64,000 bases of DNA from Malus domestica (Eukaryota; Streptophyta; Magnoliopsida; Rosales; Rosaceae), in contig NC_091673.1 of assembly GCF_042453785.1 (NCBI RefSeq), positions 3,293,501 through 3,357,500 of the forward strand, given 5' to 3'. The notes under the pieces were generated by a model that was not told where the DNA came from, did no database searches, and saw nothing but the letters and a program-made list of their open reading frames with translations. Below are positions 27,116 to 41,400 of the stretch, in pieces (positions within the stretch are counted from its first letter, which is position 1; each line of letters starts with the position of its first letter). Position numbers and translations under genes: made by a program.

Positions 27116-29726
27116 TTTTCGTTTATTTTATGAGAGATTTTATTTTCTATTGCTATAGCGAGCAACTTTCAATGAATTTGGAGCATGATCACAATGCATT
27201 ATATCTACATAGATTTGTTTTTCATAAATCTACGTCGACAGAAGAGGACATATAAAAAATAATACGTAGAACAATACATCATGTAATTTACTGTTTATCT
27301 ACAATAATTTATCCAAACCAATCCAGTACCATCCATTACACACAAATATATGTGTAGTAGGTTGCTTTCACTTTAATATTCAATTTCTTATATTCATGGT
27401 TGTTGGAGGGACAAGGAAATGGATGGATATGTTTGTAACAAACTTTTTGGCCCTATTGTAATGTGATTAATTAATTTCTGTCCAATTTGTCGAATATATG
27501 CTCTTGTTATATTTATGGAGCCCATGCATGTTAGTATTTATCCTAAATCCTAATAGTTTTTATTTTATTGGATCTCAACAAAACTCTGAAGTTAAACGAG
27601 TTTATGTGAAAGTAAATACTGAAATAGGTGATCTCTTAGGTCATCGTGTTGCAATCTTCACCCTAAACCCTAATAGTTGGAGCATGTAAAATGGAAAGGA
27701 GGACTGTCTCTTTTTTTAAAAATTTTTTTTTGGGTAAGGGTTAAAAGAACATAGTGCTTAACTCCTTAGGGCCAATGCTGGACCACCATCCCCCTAATGA
27801 CGATTCACAAATGACAATTCCAATGAAACAAGACACAATGCATGCTACAATTTTCTTATGAAATGGCACAAGCTAATTGGTCAATAACCTTAGTGAACAA
27901 TAATATATGAAGAGATTTTTTTAGTGTGTTTGGAATAAGGACACATACATTAAATTTTATTATACAAGTAGAGAGATCCATCATATATATATATATATAT
28001 TGTGTGTGGATATACATATATACTGATTGAAGACTTGAAATGATATGGTCCTATCCTATTGGATGAATGAACTGATGAAAGTGATTTTGTGACGGCAATT
28101 TTTTTTAGTTTTTTGCTTACCAAAACGGTGTCTTCTTTCACGGGCTCGACGGCTTCTTTTGCCTCTTTCCCAATTCATGCGTGCATGTAATACTAATCAC
28201 ATGTTATACATATTCTGAGCCGGCCACCTGCTGCCCGTGCTACGTTTACGTACCATTTTGGTTTTTGGTGGGTAAATATTCCATCTGCACGGCCACCTTA
28301 ATTAACACACGCGTCCATAGATACAGACGAAGTTGAAAATATTAAATTATTCCTAATTTTTTTTTGTAACGGATCATAGTAGATTGTATGCACTCAAACA
28401 AAACAATGTTACGTCACTACAATTGAACTATCTGAAATTAAGTATTTGTAAAATATCAATCTAATTCTTATGTTGAAGGGTGAGATGACGATTGATATGA
28501 TTCACTTGAAGTTCCTCAATGATCTTGAGGCTCCTTGTGTAATTTCATTCGTTACGATAATCATGCAATGGAGCGGTGCACGCAGTGGTCTCTTTCATTA
28601 CTAAACATAGGGGACATTTTTGTTGGGACCAAATAGCAAACTACAAAGCATGCAGCAGACACGAAACGAGTCCGACAGACTTCAACAATTTCATCTATGA
28701 GAGCTGGTTAAATTTCAGTTAACCAATTGATCTGTCATAATATTATTCTCTCTGTAAATGTGTTTCAACTCACATCTCCTTAGTTGTCTCATAATTAATC
28801 TGCAACTATGCATAATTATCTAAAAAAGATGGAAATTGTCAACTTAGATTTGTTTCAACAACATAACAATAGCCATGGAGTCCATCTTTTTATTTTATTT
28901 TTTTTTTCGGAGAAAAGGTGGCATCCAACTCAGTTCTTCTTGATAGGCCATTTCCCAAATACTATCAATATTATTACCATATATGTCGACGTGGATAGAT
29001 GTATCAATATTTGATTTACCTTTTTTATTTACCATTCCATATTCCTTAATTAATTATGAATTGCTTTGGTTAATTCCCTCTATATGACTCCCTAGATTTA
29101 CCAAAATATATTCTAAAATAAACTATTCAAGATCCTTTACTCCTTTTGGTTTAAACTTTAAAAAATACAAGTGTTTCATGGCACTTGGAACAAAAGTTTT
29201 TTTTTCCTCTTTTATTTTGAATTGACAAAGAAAAGGGTAAATGAATACTTAGGAAGATTTGGAAAGAGATTCCAAAAAAATATAGAGCATTTGTAGCTAA
29301 TGAAAAACTTGAAATAAAATCGAACACAATAACATTATAAAATTCATATAACTGATCTCACTTAATGAGACGAACCCTTTTGTTGTTGTTTGTTGTATTT
29401 TGAGTTGACGAAGAAAAAGCTTTTGTTTTTGGTCTTTGAACCAGACAAAAGTGCCAAACGTTTTAAAAGTACAAAAACAATACAAAAAAACATTTGAAGC
29501 AAATAAAAAGACAAGAAAAGGTGCATCATGTGATGTTAGTGCTTTGGTGTAAGAGTGTTTGACCCGCCGCGCCCATCCCGTTTGATTTCCCTAATTTTAA
29601 ATTTAAAAAAAATAATTCCTTAATTTTAATTTGTATTTGTCTTAAATTTGTTTCCAACCAATTAAGAAAAACCATGAAAAATTAAACCGATAAAAAAAGA
29701 AAGTTACTCTGAAATAAAAAAAATGA
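27116..29726. other. Intergenic DNA, no gene seen
   Basis: AT-rich, with an (AT)n run near 27981-28000. No recognisable gene or complete transposon. Confidence 0.45.
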
Positions 29727-29876
29727 ACTTTAACAAAAAGCATCTGGTACTGTTTACTTTAACGAAAAATCACATTTTTACACTAAAAAGTCAATCATGT
29801 ACTATTCACTTTACTCTTTATTTTGTCCTTATCATTAAAACTCAAAGTTTTCAAGATCTTTTCATTAGTTTTCCTA
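29727..29876. mobile_element. Single arm of the foldback MITE family
   Basis: Matches the left arm of 17361-17692 from AACTTTAACAAAAAGC through GTACTGTTTACTTTAACG to TTCATTAGTTTTCCT. The inverted partner arm is missing. Confidence 0.8.
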
Positions 29877-31014
29877 TAAAAAAAACCCTAATTTTCCAGT
29901 AATCTCCTTGAAACACTTTTCCAGTTTCCCCTCTCTCTCCTCCTCCCTCTGATTAATGAATTAGTCATCCGCTAATTAATCATTACATCAGAAGATTAAT
30001 GCAAATCATTTCGAGGACTTTTCTAATCAAGTTCCAGAGAGAGAGAGAGAGGGACTAGAAGGAGAAGACCATTTCACGCATAAAACAGTCACCACCATTG
30101 ACGAGGAGCTCCCCCCTTAACTTTCCCGCGAAACTGAACTTACCCGGAAAATTCCAATTCGGTAAATCCATTTCAAACATTCCTCCCTATTCTTCGTTTT
30201 GTTTTTTTCTGGGCAAGCAGCTGAGTCTTTGGAATCAATTTTCAAATTTAAAAAAAAAGAAAAGAAAAACCGAAGGCAAATGCGCGTCCTTGACATTAGT
30301 CAAAATGCGAGATCCGAACCAAGTCTCCGTTCAAAGCTGCAATTTTTAGAGAAAATTCAAATACCCGAATATTGTTCATATAAAACCAATCTTTCCCAAC
30401 CCTTATTTCTGAATATTTGTGGGTTTGGATTTGTTGGTTTCTTCTGTTGAGAGAAAAAGTTTACAACTTTGGGTGTGCAGATTAGAGAGCTGGGTGTGCA
30501 GAAGGGGAAAAAGCAGGGTGCTTATAAGTAAGCCTTTTCTGGTTTTGTTTTTTTACCTTTCAGGTTGTAAAAATTCTTTGTTTTTATTTGTTCTTTTTCT
30601 CTGTTGGATACCGAATTTGTTTATTTTTTGTGTACTGGGGTTCTGAGCTTTCTGCCTGAGAAAGTTTTATTTATTTTCTGGGATTTTCCCCCACTTTTGG
30701 GTCTCTGTGTTTAATATTTGTGAATTTTTGGGGGGTTGTGGAACTGGGTTCTTGCTGTGGGTGTCTTTTTTTTAAGAAAGAAGCTGTTTTTTTTTTTTCA
30801 CTGAGGAATTGCTTTTCAAGAAGCAGCTGCAGAAGTTGTTACCTCTTATTTTCACTAGGATACATATTCAAAACTGCTTTTGGATTTTATTCCATTTGAA
30901 GAAGTTGCATTAATTAGTGAGGGTTTGGAATTCAAAAGCAGCTTTTTAGCCTTGTAAGTTGGGTTTGTGTTGGTTGGAGCTTGTGGTAGAGTGAGAGGGA
31001 ATTAGAGAGAGAAA
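29877..31014 (+). promoter_or_regulatory. Promoter and 5' leader region of the P4-ATPase gene
   Basis: A pyrimidine-rich stretch (CCCCTCTCTCTCCTCCTCCC, 29929-29948) and a GA repeat near 30038 precede the gene. The leader is probably long and may hold an intron, but splice sites cannot be fixed without transcripts. Confidence 0.4.
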
Positions 31015-34000
31015 ATGAGGGGTGGAGGCAGAAGGAGAAAGCTGCATTTCAGCAAGATCTATTCTTTCACTTGTGGTAAATCTTCTATGAGAGATGAACA
31101 TTCACAAATCGGGGGACCAGGATTTTCCAGAGTGGTTTACTGCAACGAACCGGAATCTTTCGAGGCTCAGATGCAAAATTACGGAGACAATTATGTTAGA
31201 AGTACAAAGTATACACTCGCTACTTTCTTGCCAAAATCTTTGTTTGAGCAGTTCAGAAGGGTGGCCAACTTCTACTTCTTAGTCACTGGCATTTTGTCCT
31301 TCACAGCTCTGGCTCCATATAGCGCTGTCAGCGCGATCATCCCTCTTATTATTGTGATTAGCGCGACCATGGTGAAAGAGGGTATCGAAGATTGGCATCG
31401 AAAACAACAGGTACTGGTTTTTCTTTCTTCAGCCTGGCTCTATATTTTGGTTGTTTTTCTTTCCTTGTCCCTTAAAATTTCACTGACTTAAATTAGTAGT
31501 TGAGGATTTTTAACTGTTGAATTTTACTATAACTATCTTGGGAGTTAGAATTGATGAGGAAATTTATTGAATGAAAGTTTTCCGAGGCTTGGAGGATAAT
31601 CAAACTAGATTTTTTTACTTCCTTGAAGATATACTCGATCTGAATTAGTTGACTGTGCCATGTATCTTACCTGCTTTATAGTTTACATATCATTTTCTGG
31701 TTCTGGTATACTGTCAACCGCGGCTATATAATCTCACAAGTGCGATGATTTTCCAGGATATTGAGGTGAACAATCGAAAGGTTAAAGTACGTGATGGTAA
31801 TGGGGCTTTCAATTATACTGCGTGGAGAAATCTGAGAGTGGGAGATATAGTGAAGGTAGAAAAGGACGAATTCTTTCCGACAGACCTCCTCTTGCTCTCA
31901 TCCAGTTTTGACGATGCAATTTGCTATGTTGAGACCATGAACCTTGATGGGGAGACAAATTTAAAGTTAAAACAAGGGTTGGAAGTAACTTTATCCTTGC
32001 GGGAGGATTCTAACTTCAACGATTTTAACGCCATTGTTAAATGTGAAGACCCGAATGCAAATTTGTACTCATTTGTTGGAACTATGGAGTTCGACAATGA
32101 ACAATTTCCCGTCTCTCCTCAACAGCTTCTCCTGAGAGACTCTAAACTCAGAAATACAGACTACGTATATGGAGCTGTTATCTTCACTGGTCCTGACACA
32201 AAGGTTATTCAAAATTCTACCGCCCCTCCTTCAAAAAGAAGCAGAGTTGAGAAGAAGATGGATAAAATTATCTACTTCTTGTTCTGTGTTATATTTTTAA
32301 TGGCATTTGTTGGGTCCATTTTCTTTGGGATTGCAACGAAAGATGACCTAAACAAAGGGATCATGAAAAGGTGGTATCTCAGGCCAGATAATTCTAGAAT
32401 TTTCTTTGATGCTAAAAGAGCTCCGTATGCAGCAATTTACCACTTTTTGACTGCCCTAATGTTGTATGGCAACTTTATCCCCATCTCCTTGTATGTGTCC
32501 ATAGAAATTGTCAAAGTTCTTCAGAGCATCTTCATCAATCGAGATGTTCACATGTACTATGAGGAGGCTGACAAACCAGCACACGCCCGTACCTCAAACT
32601 TGAACGAGGAACTTGGCCAAGTCGACACAATTCTCTCTGATAAGACGGGAACTTTGACCTGCAATTCAATGGAGTTCATTAAGTGTTCTGTGGCCGGGAC
32701 AGCTTATGGCCGCGGCTTTACTGAAGTTGAGAGGGCTATGGGTCGACGAAATGGTTCACCATTGGTTCATCAACTAAGTGGAGGGGACAATCTCAAGGAC
32801 TCTACTGAAACAAAGGCACCCATCAAAGGCTTTAATTTTAAAGACAAAAGGGTCATGAATGGAAACTGGGTTAATGAGCCTAATGCAGAATACATCCAGA
32901 AGTTTTTCAGTTTATTAGCAATCTGTCATACAGCAATTCCGGAAGTTGATAAAGCTACTGGGAATGTTTCATATGAGGCTGAATCTCCTGATGAAGCAGC
33001 ATTTGTGATTGCAGCAAGAGAACTTGGTTTTGAATTCTACAAAAGAACGCAAACAACCATATCACTGCGAGAGTTGGATCCAGTGTCTGGCAAGAAAGTT
33101 GAGAGGTTCGTATATTGCATTGTTTTTCTGATTATTAGGACTTTTATATCTGTGCTGGTACTCTTAGTAAGTACTGTAGAGAGTATACTCATTGAGTGAT
33201 GTCGTTTTTGCAGGACGTATAGCCTTCTCAATGTTTTAGAGTTTAACAGCACAAGGAAGCGAATGTCTGTGATTGTCAGAAGTGAGGAAGGAAAAATATT
33301 ATTACTTTCCAAAGGTGCCGACAAGTAAGTGCTTGCTGCCTTAAACTTGAATCTCTTCTTACTTCTTACTGCAAATTTAAAACTGTTCTTCTAACCAGCA
33401 TAACTTCTTTTCTGTTCAGTGTTATGCTTGAAAGGCTTGCCAAAAATGGTTCGGGTTTTGAAGAAGAGACCATGGATCATCTAAATGAGTATGCTGATGC
33501 AGGGCTGAGGACCTTGATACTTGCCTATCGTGTACTTGAGGAAGACGAATACAAAGAGTTCAATCAAAATTTTATCAAGGCCAAGAATTCAATTAGTGCA
33601 GATCGTGAAACAGTGATCGATGAAGTAACAGAAAAGATTGAGAGAGATCTAATTCTTCTTGGTGCAACTGCTGTTGAGGACAAACTACAAAATGGGGTAT
33701 GTAGTCATATATTGATGGGGTAACATGGAAGTTTCTTTATAGACGATATCAGATTTTGAATTAATGTTCTTTCTTTCTTTTTTGGTTAGGTTCCTGACTG
33801 CATTGACAAGCTTGCCCAAGCAGGAATTAAGATTTGGGTTTTGACTGGAGATAAGATGGAGACTGCCATCAATATTGGGTTTGCATGTAGCTTGCTTAGA
33901 CAAGGAATGAAGCAAATTGTAATCACTTTGGAGTCTCCGGAGATTAAAGCGTTGGAAAAGGCAGGAGAAAAGGAGGCCATCGCCAAGGTAAAACTATATG

Positions 34001-35832
34001 CATATAGTTGAATTTGTTTGTGTATTGAAAACGGAATCTGTAGCTTAATACTCAAGGAAGTAAAACAGTTTACTTCAACAATATAATAGTACCTTAGTAA
34101 TGATGCTGATACAATATTTGCTGATTCATCATTAGGCATCAAAAGGAAGTGTTCTCGATCAGATAAATAGGGGAAAGGCTCAGCTTATAGCATCGAGCGG
34201 GAACTCTGAGGCATTTGCATTGATCATTGATGGAAAATCGCTTGCTTACGCTTTGGAGGATGATACAAAGAATTTGTTTTTAAATCTTGCAATTGGCTGT
34301 GCATCTGTTATTTGCTGCCGTTCATCACCTAAACAGAAGGCACTGGTATGTTTACAAATTATAACATAAGGATTTTTTTCTTTTTCATTTTTGTTCTTAC
34401 ATCATGCTCAGAAAAGAATTAATTTGTTTTCAATGGTGAAATGTAAAATAGGTCACTAGACTGGTAAAATCTGGAACTGGGAAAACAACACTAGCAATCG
34501 GTGATGGAGCCAATGACGTGGGCATGCTCCAAGAAGCAGATATCGGGGTTGGAATTAGTGGTGTTGAAGGAATGCAGGTATTGTACAGATTCTTCCACTT
34601 GTTTTACCGAAATTAATTATTGTTTCACTGTATTTTCCTCTAAACTTTTATTCTCATGAACTTATCATGCTTATTTTTTCACAGGCGGTCATGTCAAGTG
34701 ATATTGCGATTGCACAATTTCGATACTTGGAGCGTCTCCTGCTTGTGCACGGGCATTGGTGTTACAGGAGGATCTCATCAATGGTATGCATGTCATATAC
34801 TATGAAACAAACTTGAGACTTCAGAATCTTCGACAATGTGGCAAAAAAAATTTAAATTATCACAGGCTAAAACTCGTGTGTGCAAATTTCTCCTTGCAGA
34901 TTTGCTACTTCTTCTACAAGAACATCGCATTTGGTTTCACTCTCTTCTTATATGAGGCAAACACATCCTTCTCTGGACAGCCTGCATACAACGACTGGTT
35001 TTTGTCTCTTTATAACGTATTCTTCTCATCACTTCCGGTGGTTGCTATGGGAGTTCTCGACCAGGATGTATCTGCGCGGTTTTATCTCAAGGTAAGCTCA
35101 CTGGGTTACATGTGAAATTCCGTTCGGATTAACATGCTTAATTTCAAGCCTTGTTTTGAAACTTTTGGCATTAATTGTTTATCCTGTTTTGTGTGGCAGT
35201 TTCCTCTATTATACCAAGAAGGGGTGCAAAATGTTCTCTTCAGCTGGCGTAGAATATTCGGATGGATGTTGAATGGGTTTACAACTGCCGTGATTATTTT
35301 CTTCTTCTGCACGGAAGCGCTAAATCAGCAGGCCTTCAACAATGAGGGCAAAACTGCCGGAAGGGATATTCTCGGGGCAACGATGTACACGTGCACAGTT
35401 TGGGTTGTGAACTTGCAGATGGCACTTGCCATCAGTTACTTCACCTTAATACAGCACCTCTTCATCTGGGGTTCAATTGCACTATGGTACCTCTTCCTCT
35501 TGGCGTACGGCGCCATGTCACCCTCAGTCTCCACCACTGCCTACAAAATCTTCATTGAAGCCCTGGCCCCCGCCCCTTCGTTCTGGCTCCTCACAATCTT
35601 CGTGCCAATCGCCGCTCTAATCCCATACTTCACATGCTCAGCCGTTCAAATGCGGTTCTTCCCAATGTACCATAGAATGATACAGTGGATACGCTACGAG
35701 GGCACATCAAATGATCCCGAATTTTGTGACATGGTGCGGCAGAGATCTTTGCGGCCGCAGACTGTTGGTTTCACGGCGCGATTAGCAGCGAGGGCCAACC
35801 GTGTAAAAGACAGACATCGTAACCGTAGATAA
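31015..35832 (+). CDS. ALA9: Phospholipid-transporting P4-ATPase (flippase), ALA9-12 clade, ten exons
   Basis: Exons 31015-31410, 31757-33105, 33214-33324, 33420-33696, 33790-33987, 34136-34345, 34452-34577, 34685-34783, 34900-35091 and 35200-35832 have GT-AG borders and join to 3591 nt, 1196 aa. P4-ATPases move phospholipids from the outer to the cytosolic leaflet with an ALIS/CDC50 beta subunit. Landmarks in order: [11 protein letters not shown]-terminus, first membrane pair ([10 protein letters not shown]), actuator motif MNLDGETN, phosphorylation site DKTGT with D427, nucleotide-binding [19 protein letters not shown], hinge GDGANDVGM, then six C-terminal membrane helices and a short basic tail ending HRNRR. 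The length is normal and no defect is seen. It is closest from memory to Arabidopsis ALA9; ALA10-12 cannot be excluded. Confidence 0.96.
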
Positions 35833-36086
35833 GCTTTGTAAGTTTGTTCTTTGGTATAGTAGGTCTCAAAGGATACAGCTTCAGTCTCTCCCAAGTTTAG
35901 AAAAACGCTGCGTTTTGTACATCGATGGGTTGCACATATGTTATACAACAAGATTTTTTGGTTCAATTTGTTCCTAGGAGTGGGCCCCTGTAGCCAGATG
36001 ACTCTGTACAGAAGCAGTTTTCAGCTCCGTTAGAATTAGAGATTGTAAATTTTGAGTCATTGGCCAATGTATGTGATACATAGTGA

Positions 36087-36092
36087 AATAAT
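36087..36092 (+). terminator. Candidate polyadenylation signal of the P4-ATPase gene
   Basis: AATAAT about 255 nt after the stop codon, in an AT-rich stretch. This is a plausible near-upstream element, not proven. Confidence 0.4.
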
Positions 36093-36592
36093 ATATTGCA
36101 GGGTTCAGTACTTGTGTTTTCTTCTTGAATTTCTGTTCTTTTTCTCGTGAGTTCTCCCTTTTCCTTTTCGCGATAACAAAAATGAAACCTAAAAACTGAA
36201 ACGAAATGGTTATGAAACGAGGTATTAATTATTTAACAACAAATTGTTTGTGAATCGAAGACTTACTGATGTTCTGGTTAGACTATGAGATTATGAGATA
36301 GAAGCTTATGGTAAAAGAGGTAGAGGAAGACCCTAATTTCTACGAGAGCATCTCATTATTGTGAAAAAAAAACACAATAAATCATAAAATTAAAGAGGAG
36401 GGCTTGATCATAACTATATTTGATAATTAATTCGTAACTCTTTAATTTACATGAACATCCTTTATATTTCTGCTAACTATTAATTGGCGTTGGACCTCTT
36501 ATTACTCGTAACGTGTGATATTCTTTTTGTTTGCTAAAAAGAAAGTGATTCACTATATATGCATGGTGTGTGTGAGTTAGTTAAGAGCTAAT
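36093..36592. other. Downstream flank of the P4-ATPase gene
   Basis: No gene is seen. Confidence 0.4.
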
Positions 36593-36597
36593 AGGTG

Positions 36598-37496
36598 TGT
36601 AAACACGAATATTCTGTAGCGAATGAAACGAGAACACGTGTACAAAGTAGATTCGTAAGGCTACAATCTTTGCTTACAATTTTCCTCTGATTCAGTCTTC
36701 AAATGTGATGTAGATGCGTAAGTTGTTGATCCAAGGGTCGTGATGACTTGATCTCGGACGAAATATTGAACGATTGCTTTAAGTTTTGAGCTTGAAACGA
36801 TGCGTAGATGATCTTCACCTCAAGGTGCGGCAAAGATGGTGTTGATGCGGGATTTTGTTGATTCAAGGGTTTTGACGACTTGATCTTGAATCAAACGTTG
36901 TTACAAGTTTTGAGCTTGTAACAAAGTCTTGAAGGAATCGGCACAAGTGCTTATTGATTCTTCAAGTGAATGCTTCGGCTTTGGTTGTACGTTCTTCGAA
37001 AAGAGCTTTGGTAGCGTATTAGTCTTCAAGGATTTGTGCAGAGGTTCTTCTGGATGTAGGAGTTTCGACCCTTATGTTGTCTTGGCTCCTTGTATTTATA
37101 AACTTCCAAAGCCATGCGTTTGGGTGGATTTGGCTTTGATTTGTGTCTTGATTCGTCCATAGGAGAATTTAGGCATGTTTTGTGTCCAGTTTCAGCCACT
37201 TTACCCTATCTTGGCTGAATTCTAGAGGGCTTGTTACCTATTTTGTAAGCAATCTTCACTTCTTGCTTGTTTTATGAAGATGGTTTAGCTTTCTTTCCGG
37301 TTTTGGGAGTAATTTGGACCCCTTGCCGATTTTGAAGGAGATTTCCTCCCCTTTGCCGAATTTTGGGAAGTTTTTGTGCTTCCTTTGCTTGATTTGTGCC
37401 ACATGTCATTGATGACTTGTCCATTTGTGATGAGTCATATGTCATATGGAGTTTTGTGATGCATTATTTGTATACAACAAAATTAACATGTCTACA
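36598..37496 (+). mobile_element. 899-bp solo LTR
   Basis: Starts TGTAAACACG and ends TGTCTACA, whose ends form a short inverted repeat. A perfect 5-bp duplication AGGTG flanks it (36593-36597, 37497-37501). A TATA-like TGTATTTATAAAC at about 37090 suggests plus orientation. No internal region is left. Confidence 0.85.
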
Positions 37497-37501
37497 AGGT
37501 G

Positions 37502-38101
37502 AATTTATATAGAAGAGCATTTATATACCTGCTGCTTGATGTGGAATTTTGCTTTCTTTTTTTTTTTTTAGCAATAACATGTACAATCTTGGATTTTATT
37601 ACAACGAAAGTAGATCAAGTTTCAGAGTGAAATTTATCATTGATTTTATAGTTTTATTGGTGTGAATTATCCTGCACTCACACCATGATGTCTTTGCTAA
37701 TGAGTAGTCTACAAGGTCCTTTCGTCCGAAAGAGCTTCAGAAGCTAGGCAGTTACAGCATTCGTTGAGTACTTCCATGTGCCTCCTTGTGCTGGGATTTT
37801 GTTAGGCTCGTATCCCAGGTGTGTATTTTATCTTCATATGTTTCATAGTTTTATTTAGTTTTGATATATAATCAACTAGAAACACATTCAGTTGGACGAA
37901 TTCCGCATTGTGACATACATGACATTGGATTTCACTGGTTGGACACTGTAAAATTTTGAGTGAAAATCAATTAGGGGAACTATATACTGGTAGAGATGTG
38001 CATATTAATCCTGCCTAAAGTAAAATTTAGAAATCTGGCATGGTGAAAATCCAATAGAGAATATGAGAAACCCAACTTAATTTTAAGAATTTGTTTTGGT
38101 G
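37502..38101. other. Intergenic DNA, no gene seen
   Basis: T-rich with a poly-T run near 37556. No gene. Confidence 0.45.
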
Positions 38102-38106
38102 CCTAC

Positions 38107-38339
38107 TGTGAATGTAACTATATCTATGAAATTGTATACAGAAATTCTAGAGAGAGATAACAATTCAGAGAGAAGAGAGAGAGAATGAATGTTCTTGATA
38201 TATTTCTTAATCACCAAGTAATACAAGAGGTTGAGATATTTATACACTTCTAACAACAAGGCTAACTGCCTTAACTAACACATCTTCTAATCTAATTACA
38301 CATGTCATCATCCTATACATCAATTTCTATATTCTATCA
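38107..38339 (-). repeat. 3' LTR of the second copia element
   Basis: Plus-strand ends TGTGAATGTAAC and TATTCTATCA. It contains GAGAGAAGAGAGAGAGA. Confidence 0.95.
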
Positions 38340-38430
38340 CCCTCCCGCAAACTCAGGCTGGGAGGCACGAAGCATGAGATTGGAATAGTGAATATGAAAT
38401 AAAGGAGAACTCAAGCCTTTAGTCAGAATG

Positions 38431-41400
38431 TCAGCAAACTGCTATTTGGATGACAAAAACTGCACAGAGAGGTGCTTTTTTTGCCACTCGTTCCCGCACA
38501 AAATGAACATCAATCTCAATGTGTTTAGTGCGTTGATGTTGAAAGGGATTAAAAGACAAAGCAATGGCAGACAGATTATCACAAAACAACACAGGTGGAG
38601 AGAATAAAGGAACCTGCAAGAAGACTAAGAGTTGCTGGATCCAGTCCAATTCTGCAGATGTGGATGACAGGGCACGATATTCAGCCTCTGTAGAAGACCG
38701 GGATACTATCAGTTGCTTCTTGGATGACCAGGAAATAGGACTATTCCCTAAAAACATAACCAAGCCAGTAATCGACTGTCGGTCATTAGGATCCCCTGCC
38801 CAGTCAGCATCACTGAAGGCCTTTAATTGAAGCGAGCCTCGAGAATAACCGATGCCATGACTAAGGGTTCCTTTTAAGTACCGCAAGATTCGTTTGACTG
38901 CTGTAAAGTGAGCAACCATAGGGGATTGCATGAACTGAGCCACTTGATGGATAGAGAATGCTATATCCGGCCTTGTAAACGTAAGGTACTGCAAAGCACC
39001 TACCACACTTCTGTACAAAGTAGGATTGGTATATGGATCACCATCATCCTTGAGAAGCCTGTTATACGGCAAACAAGGAGTGTCACAAGGTTTGGCATCG
39101 AGCATCTCTGTTTTGGTGAGAAGATCCAACACATATTTCGATTGAGACAAGAATAAACCAGTGGGAGTCCGTGAAATTTGAATGCCAAGGAAATAATGCA
39201 AATCCCCTAAATCCTTGATGTCAAACTCAGTGTGTAAAACAGTAATAACCTGTTGTATGGATGTAGATGCACTCCCTGTGATGATAATATCATCCACATA
39301 GAGTAGAAGAATGACAATCCCAGAATCAACCGTTTTGACAAACAAAGAGGAATCCGAATAGGTGGTTTGAAACCCCAAATGAGGCAGGAATTTGGTGAAT
39401 CTATCATTCCAAGCTCGGGGAGCTTGCTTGAGTCCATATAGGGATTTCTGCAGTTTGCAAACTAGGTGAGGATGATGAACATCTTCAAACCCAGAAGGCT
39501 GAGCCATGTACACTTCGTCTTCTAAAATGCCATGTAAAAAAGCATTTTTGACATCGAGTTGTCGAAGGGACCAACCAAACTGAGCTGCAAGAGCTAATAC
39601 TAATCGAACAGTGGTAGGTTTAACCACAGGACTGAACGTTTCCCCATAGTCAATTCTAGGTTCTTGACTGAACCCTTTAGCTACTAATCTAGCTTTATGT
39701 CGGGCAATAGTACCATCAGAATGTCTCTTGATCTTGAATATCCACTTGCACCCCACCAAATTCTTTGAGGAAGGTAAGACCACCAGATTCCAGGTACCTT
39801 GTGTATGCAAAGCACTGATTTCCTCTTGCATAGCCTTAAACCAAATCGGATTCTTCAAGGCAGATTTGTAGGAAGTTGGTTCAATAAGAGACAAATCAGT
39901 ACCCTCAGACTCCTGAACAATAGCTAATAAAGCTCTTTTCTTGATAATTCCACTCTTGCTCCGAGTTTGCATAGGATGTAAATCGATTGGTGGAACCTCC
40001 AGTACCACTGACAAAGTATCAGGATGAAATTGTACTTCTGGAACTTGAGACTGAGGAGAACCATTGACAAGTGCCACAAGAGGTTGAGAAGTAGTAGAGG
40101 CAGTAATGGACTGAGAGGATAGTGGTGATGATGAAATCGGAGATAGTGATATGGTAGGAGAACCAGGCAAATTGGAGGAGGTAGGATGTGATTGTGATGT
40201 TATGGGGACATGAGGCATAGAGACCACAACATTATCAGTGGAAACAACAGGTACTGGACTGTGGGTGGTAGAACTAAGGTGGGATGAGGTATGATGGACC
40301 AACAAGTCTGTGTATAGGAATTGAGACTCATCAAACACTACATGCCGTGATATGTATAGTCTTTGTTTAGAAACCTCATAACATATATACCCTTTATAGT
40401 TGGTAGCATACCCCAGGAAAATACACTTGGTGGTTTTTGGTTGCAGCTTAGAGTCATTATAAGGCCTTAATAACGGATAACAAGCACAACTAAATGATCT
40501 AAGATGGGAAATGACAGGGAGAAGCCCAAACAATAGTTCAAATGGAGAATGATTGCCTAGGACAGGAGTGGGCATTCTATTTATGAGGTAGATGGCTGTT
40601 TGACAAGCATAGGACCAAAACAGGGCAAGTAATCTAGCAGTTTGTAAAAGGGTCACAGTTGTTTCAATGATATGCCTATGCTTTCTCTCAGCGAGGCCAT
40701 TTTGCTCAGGAGTATATGGATATGATTTATGATGTGTAATGCCTTTTTCAAGAAGAAATGACTGAAATGCTTTACTAACATACTCTCCCCCTCCATCACT
40801 TTGAAGAGTTTGAATAGGAGTTGCAAACTGAGTAATAACAAAGGAATAGAATGCAACAAATTTGGCAAAGACATCAGATTTATTTATTAATGGGAAAATC
40901 CAGCAGTATCGTGTACACTCATCAATAAAGGTCACATAATACTTGTAACCATCAATAGAAACAGAAGGGGCTGGACCCCAAAGGTCACTATGAACTATAG
41001 CAAAGGGTATTACAGACTTATTGGGACTTAGAGGAAAAGGAAGTTTACAAAACTTTCCCTCCAAACAACTAGAACACAGGACAGGTAAGGATAGTTTGGG
41101 ACAGGGAATATGAGCTTGTTTTAACATCAAAGAAACAATAGAATTGGATGGATGACCTAGTCTATTGTGCCAAGTAGTAGAGTGAATGTGCTGACCGAGA
41201 AGAGCTTTAGCTTGGAACGGTACTGAGGTGGATCCATGAGAAGTGGTTGAAAGACAGGGAATTGGGTATAGACCATTACTGCATACTCCTTTGTAAATGA
41301 TCCTCCTTGTGGCCTTGTCCTGAATCCAAAAGCAAAAAGCATCAAAAATTAGCCAGCAATTGTTATCCAAACAGATCCGATGCACAGATAATAAGTTTTG

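Noticed and set aside
26785..27255. 156-codon plus-strand frame
   Set aside because: It lies antisense to the RNase H relic and has no similarity of its own.
31424..31744. Possible extension of P4-ATPase exon 1 into the following sequence
   Set aside because: The frame continues to a stop at 31491, but the homology ends at HRKQQ with a GT donor and resumes at DIEVNN after an AG acceptor.
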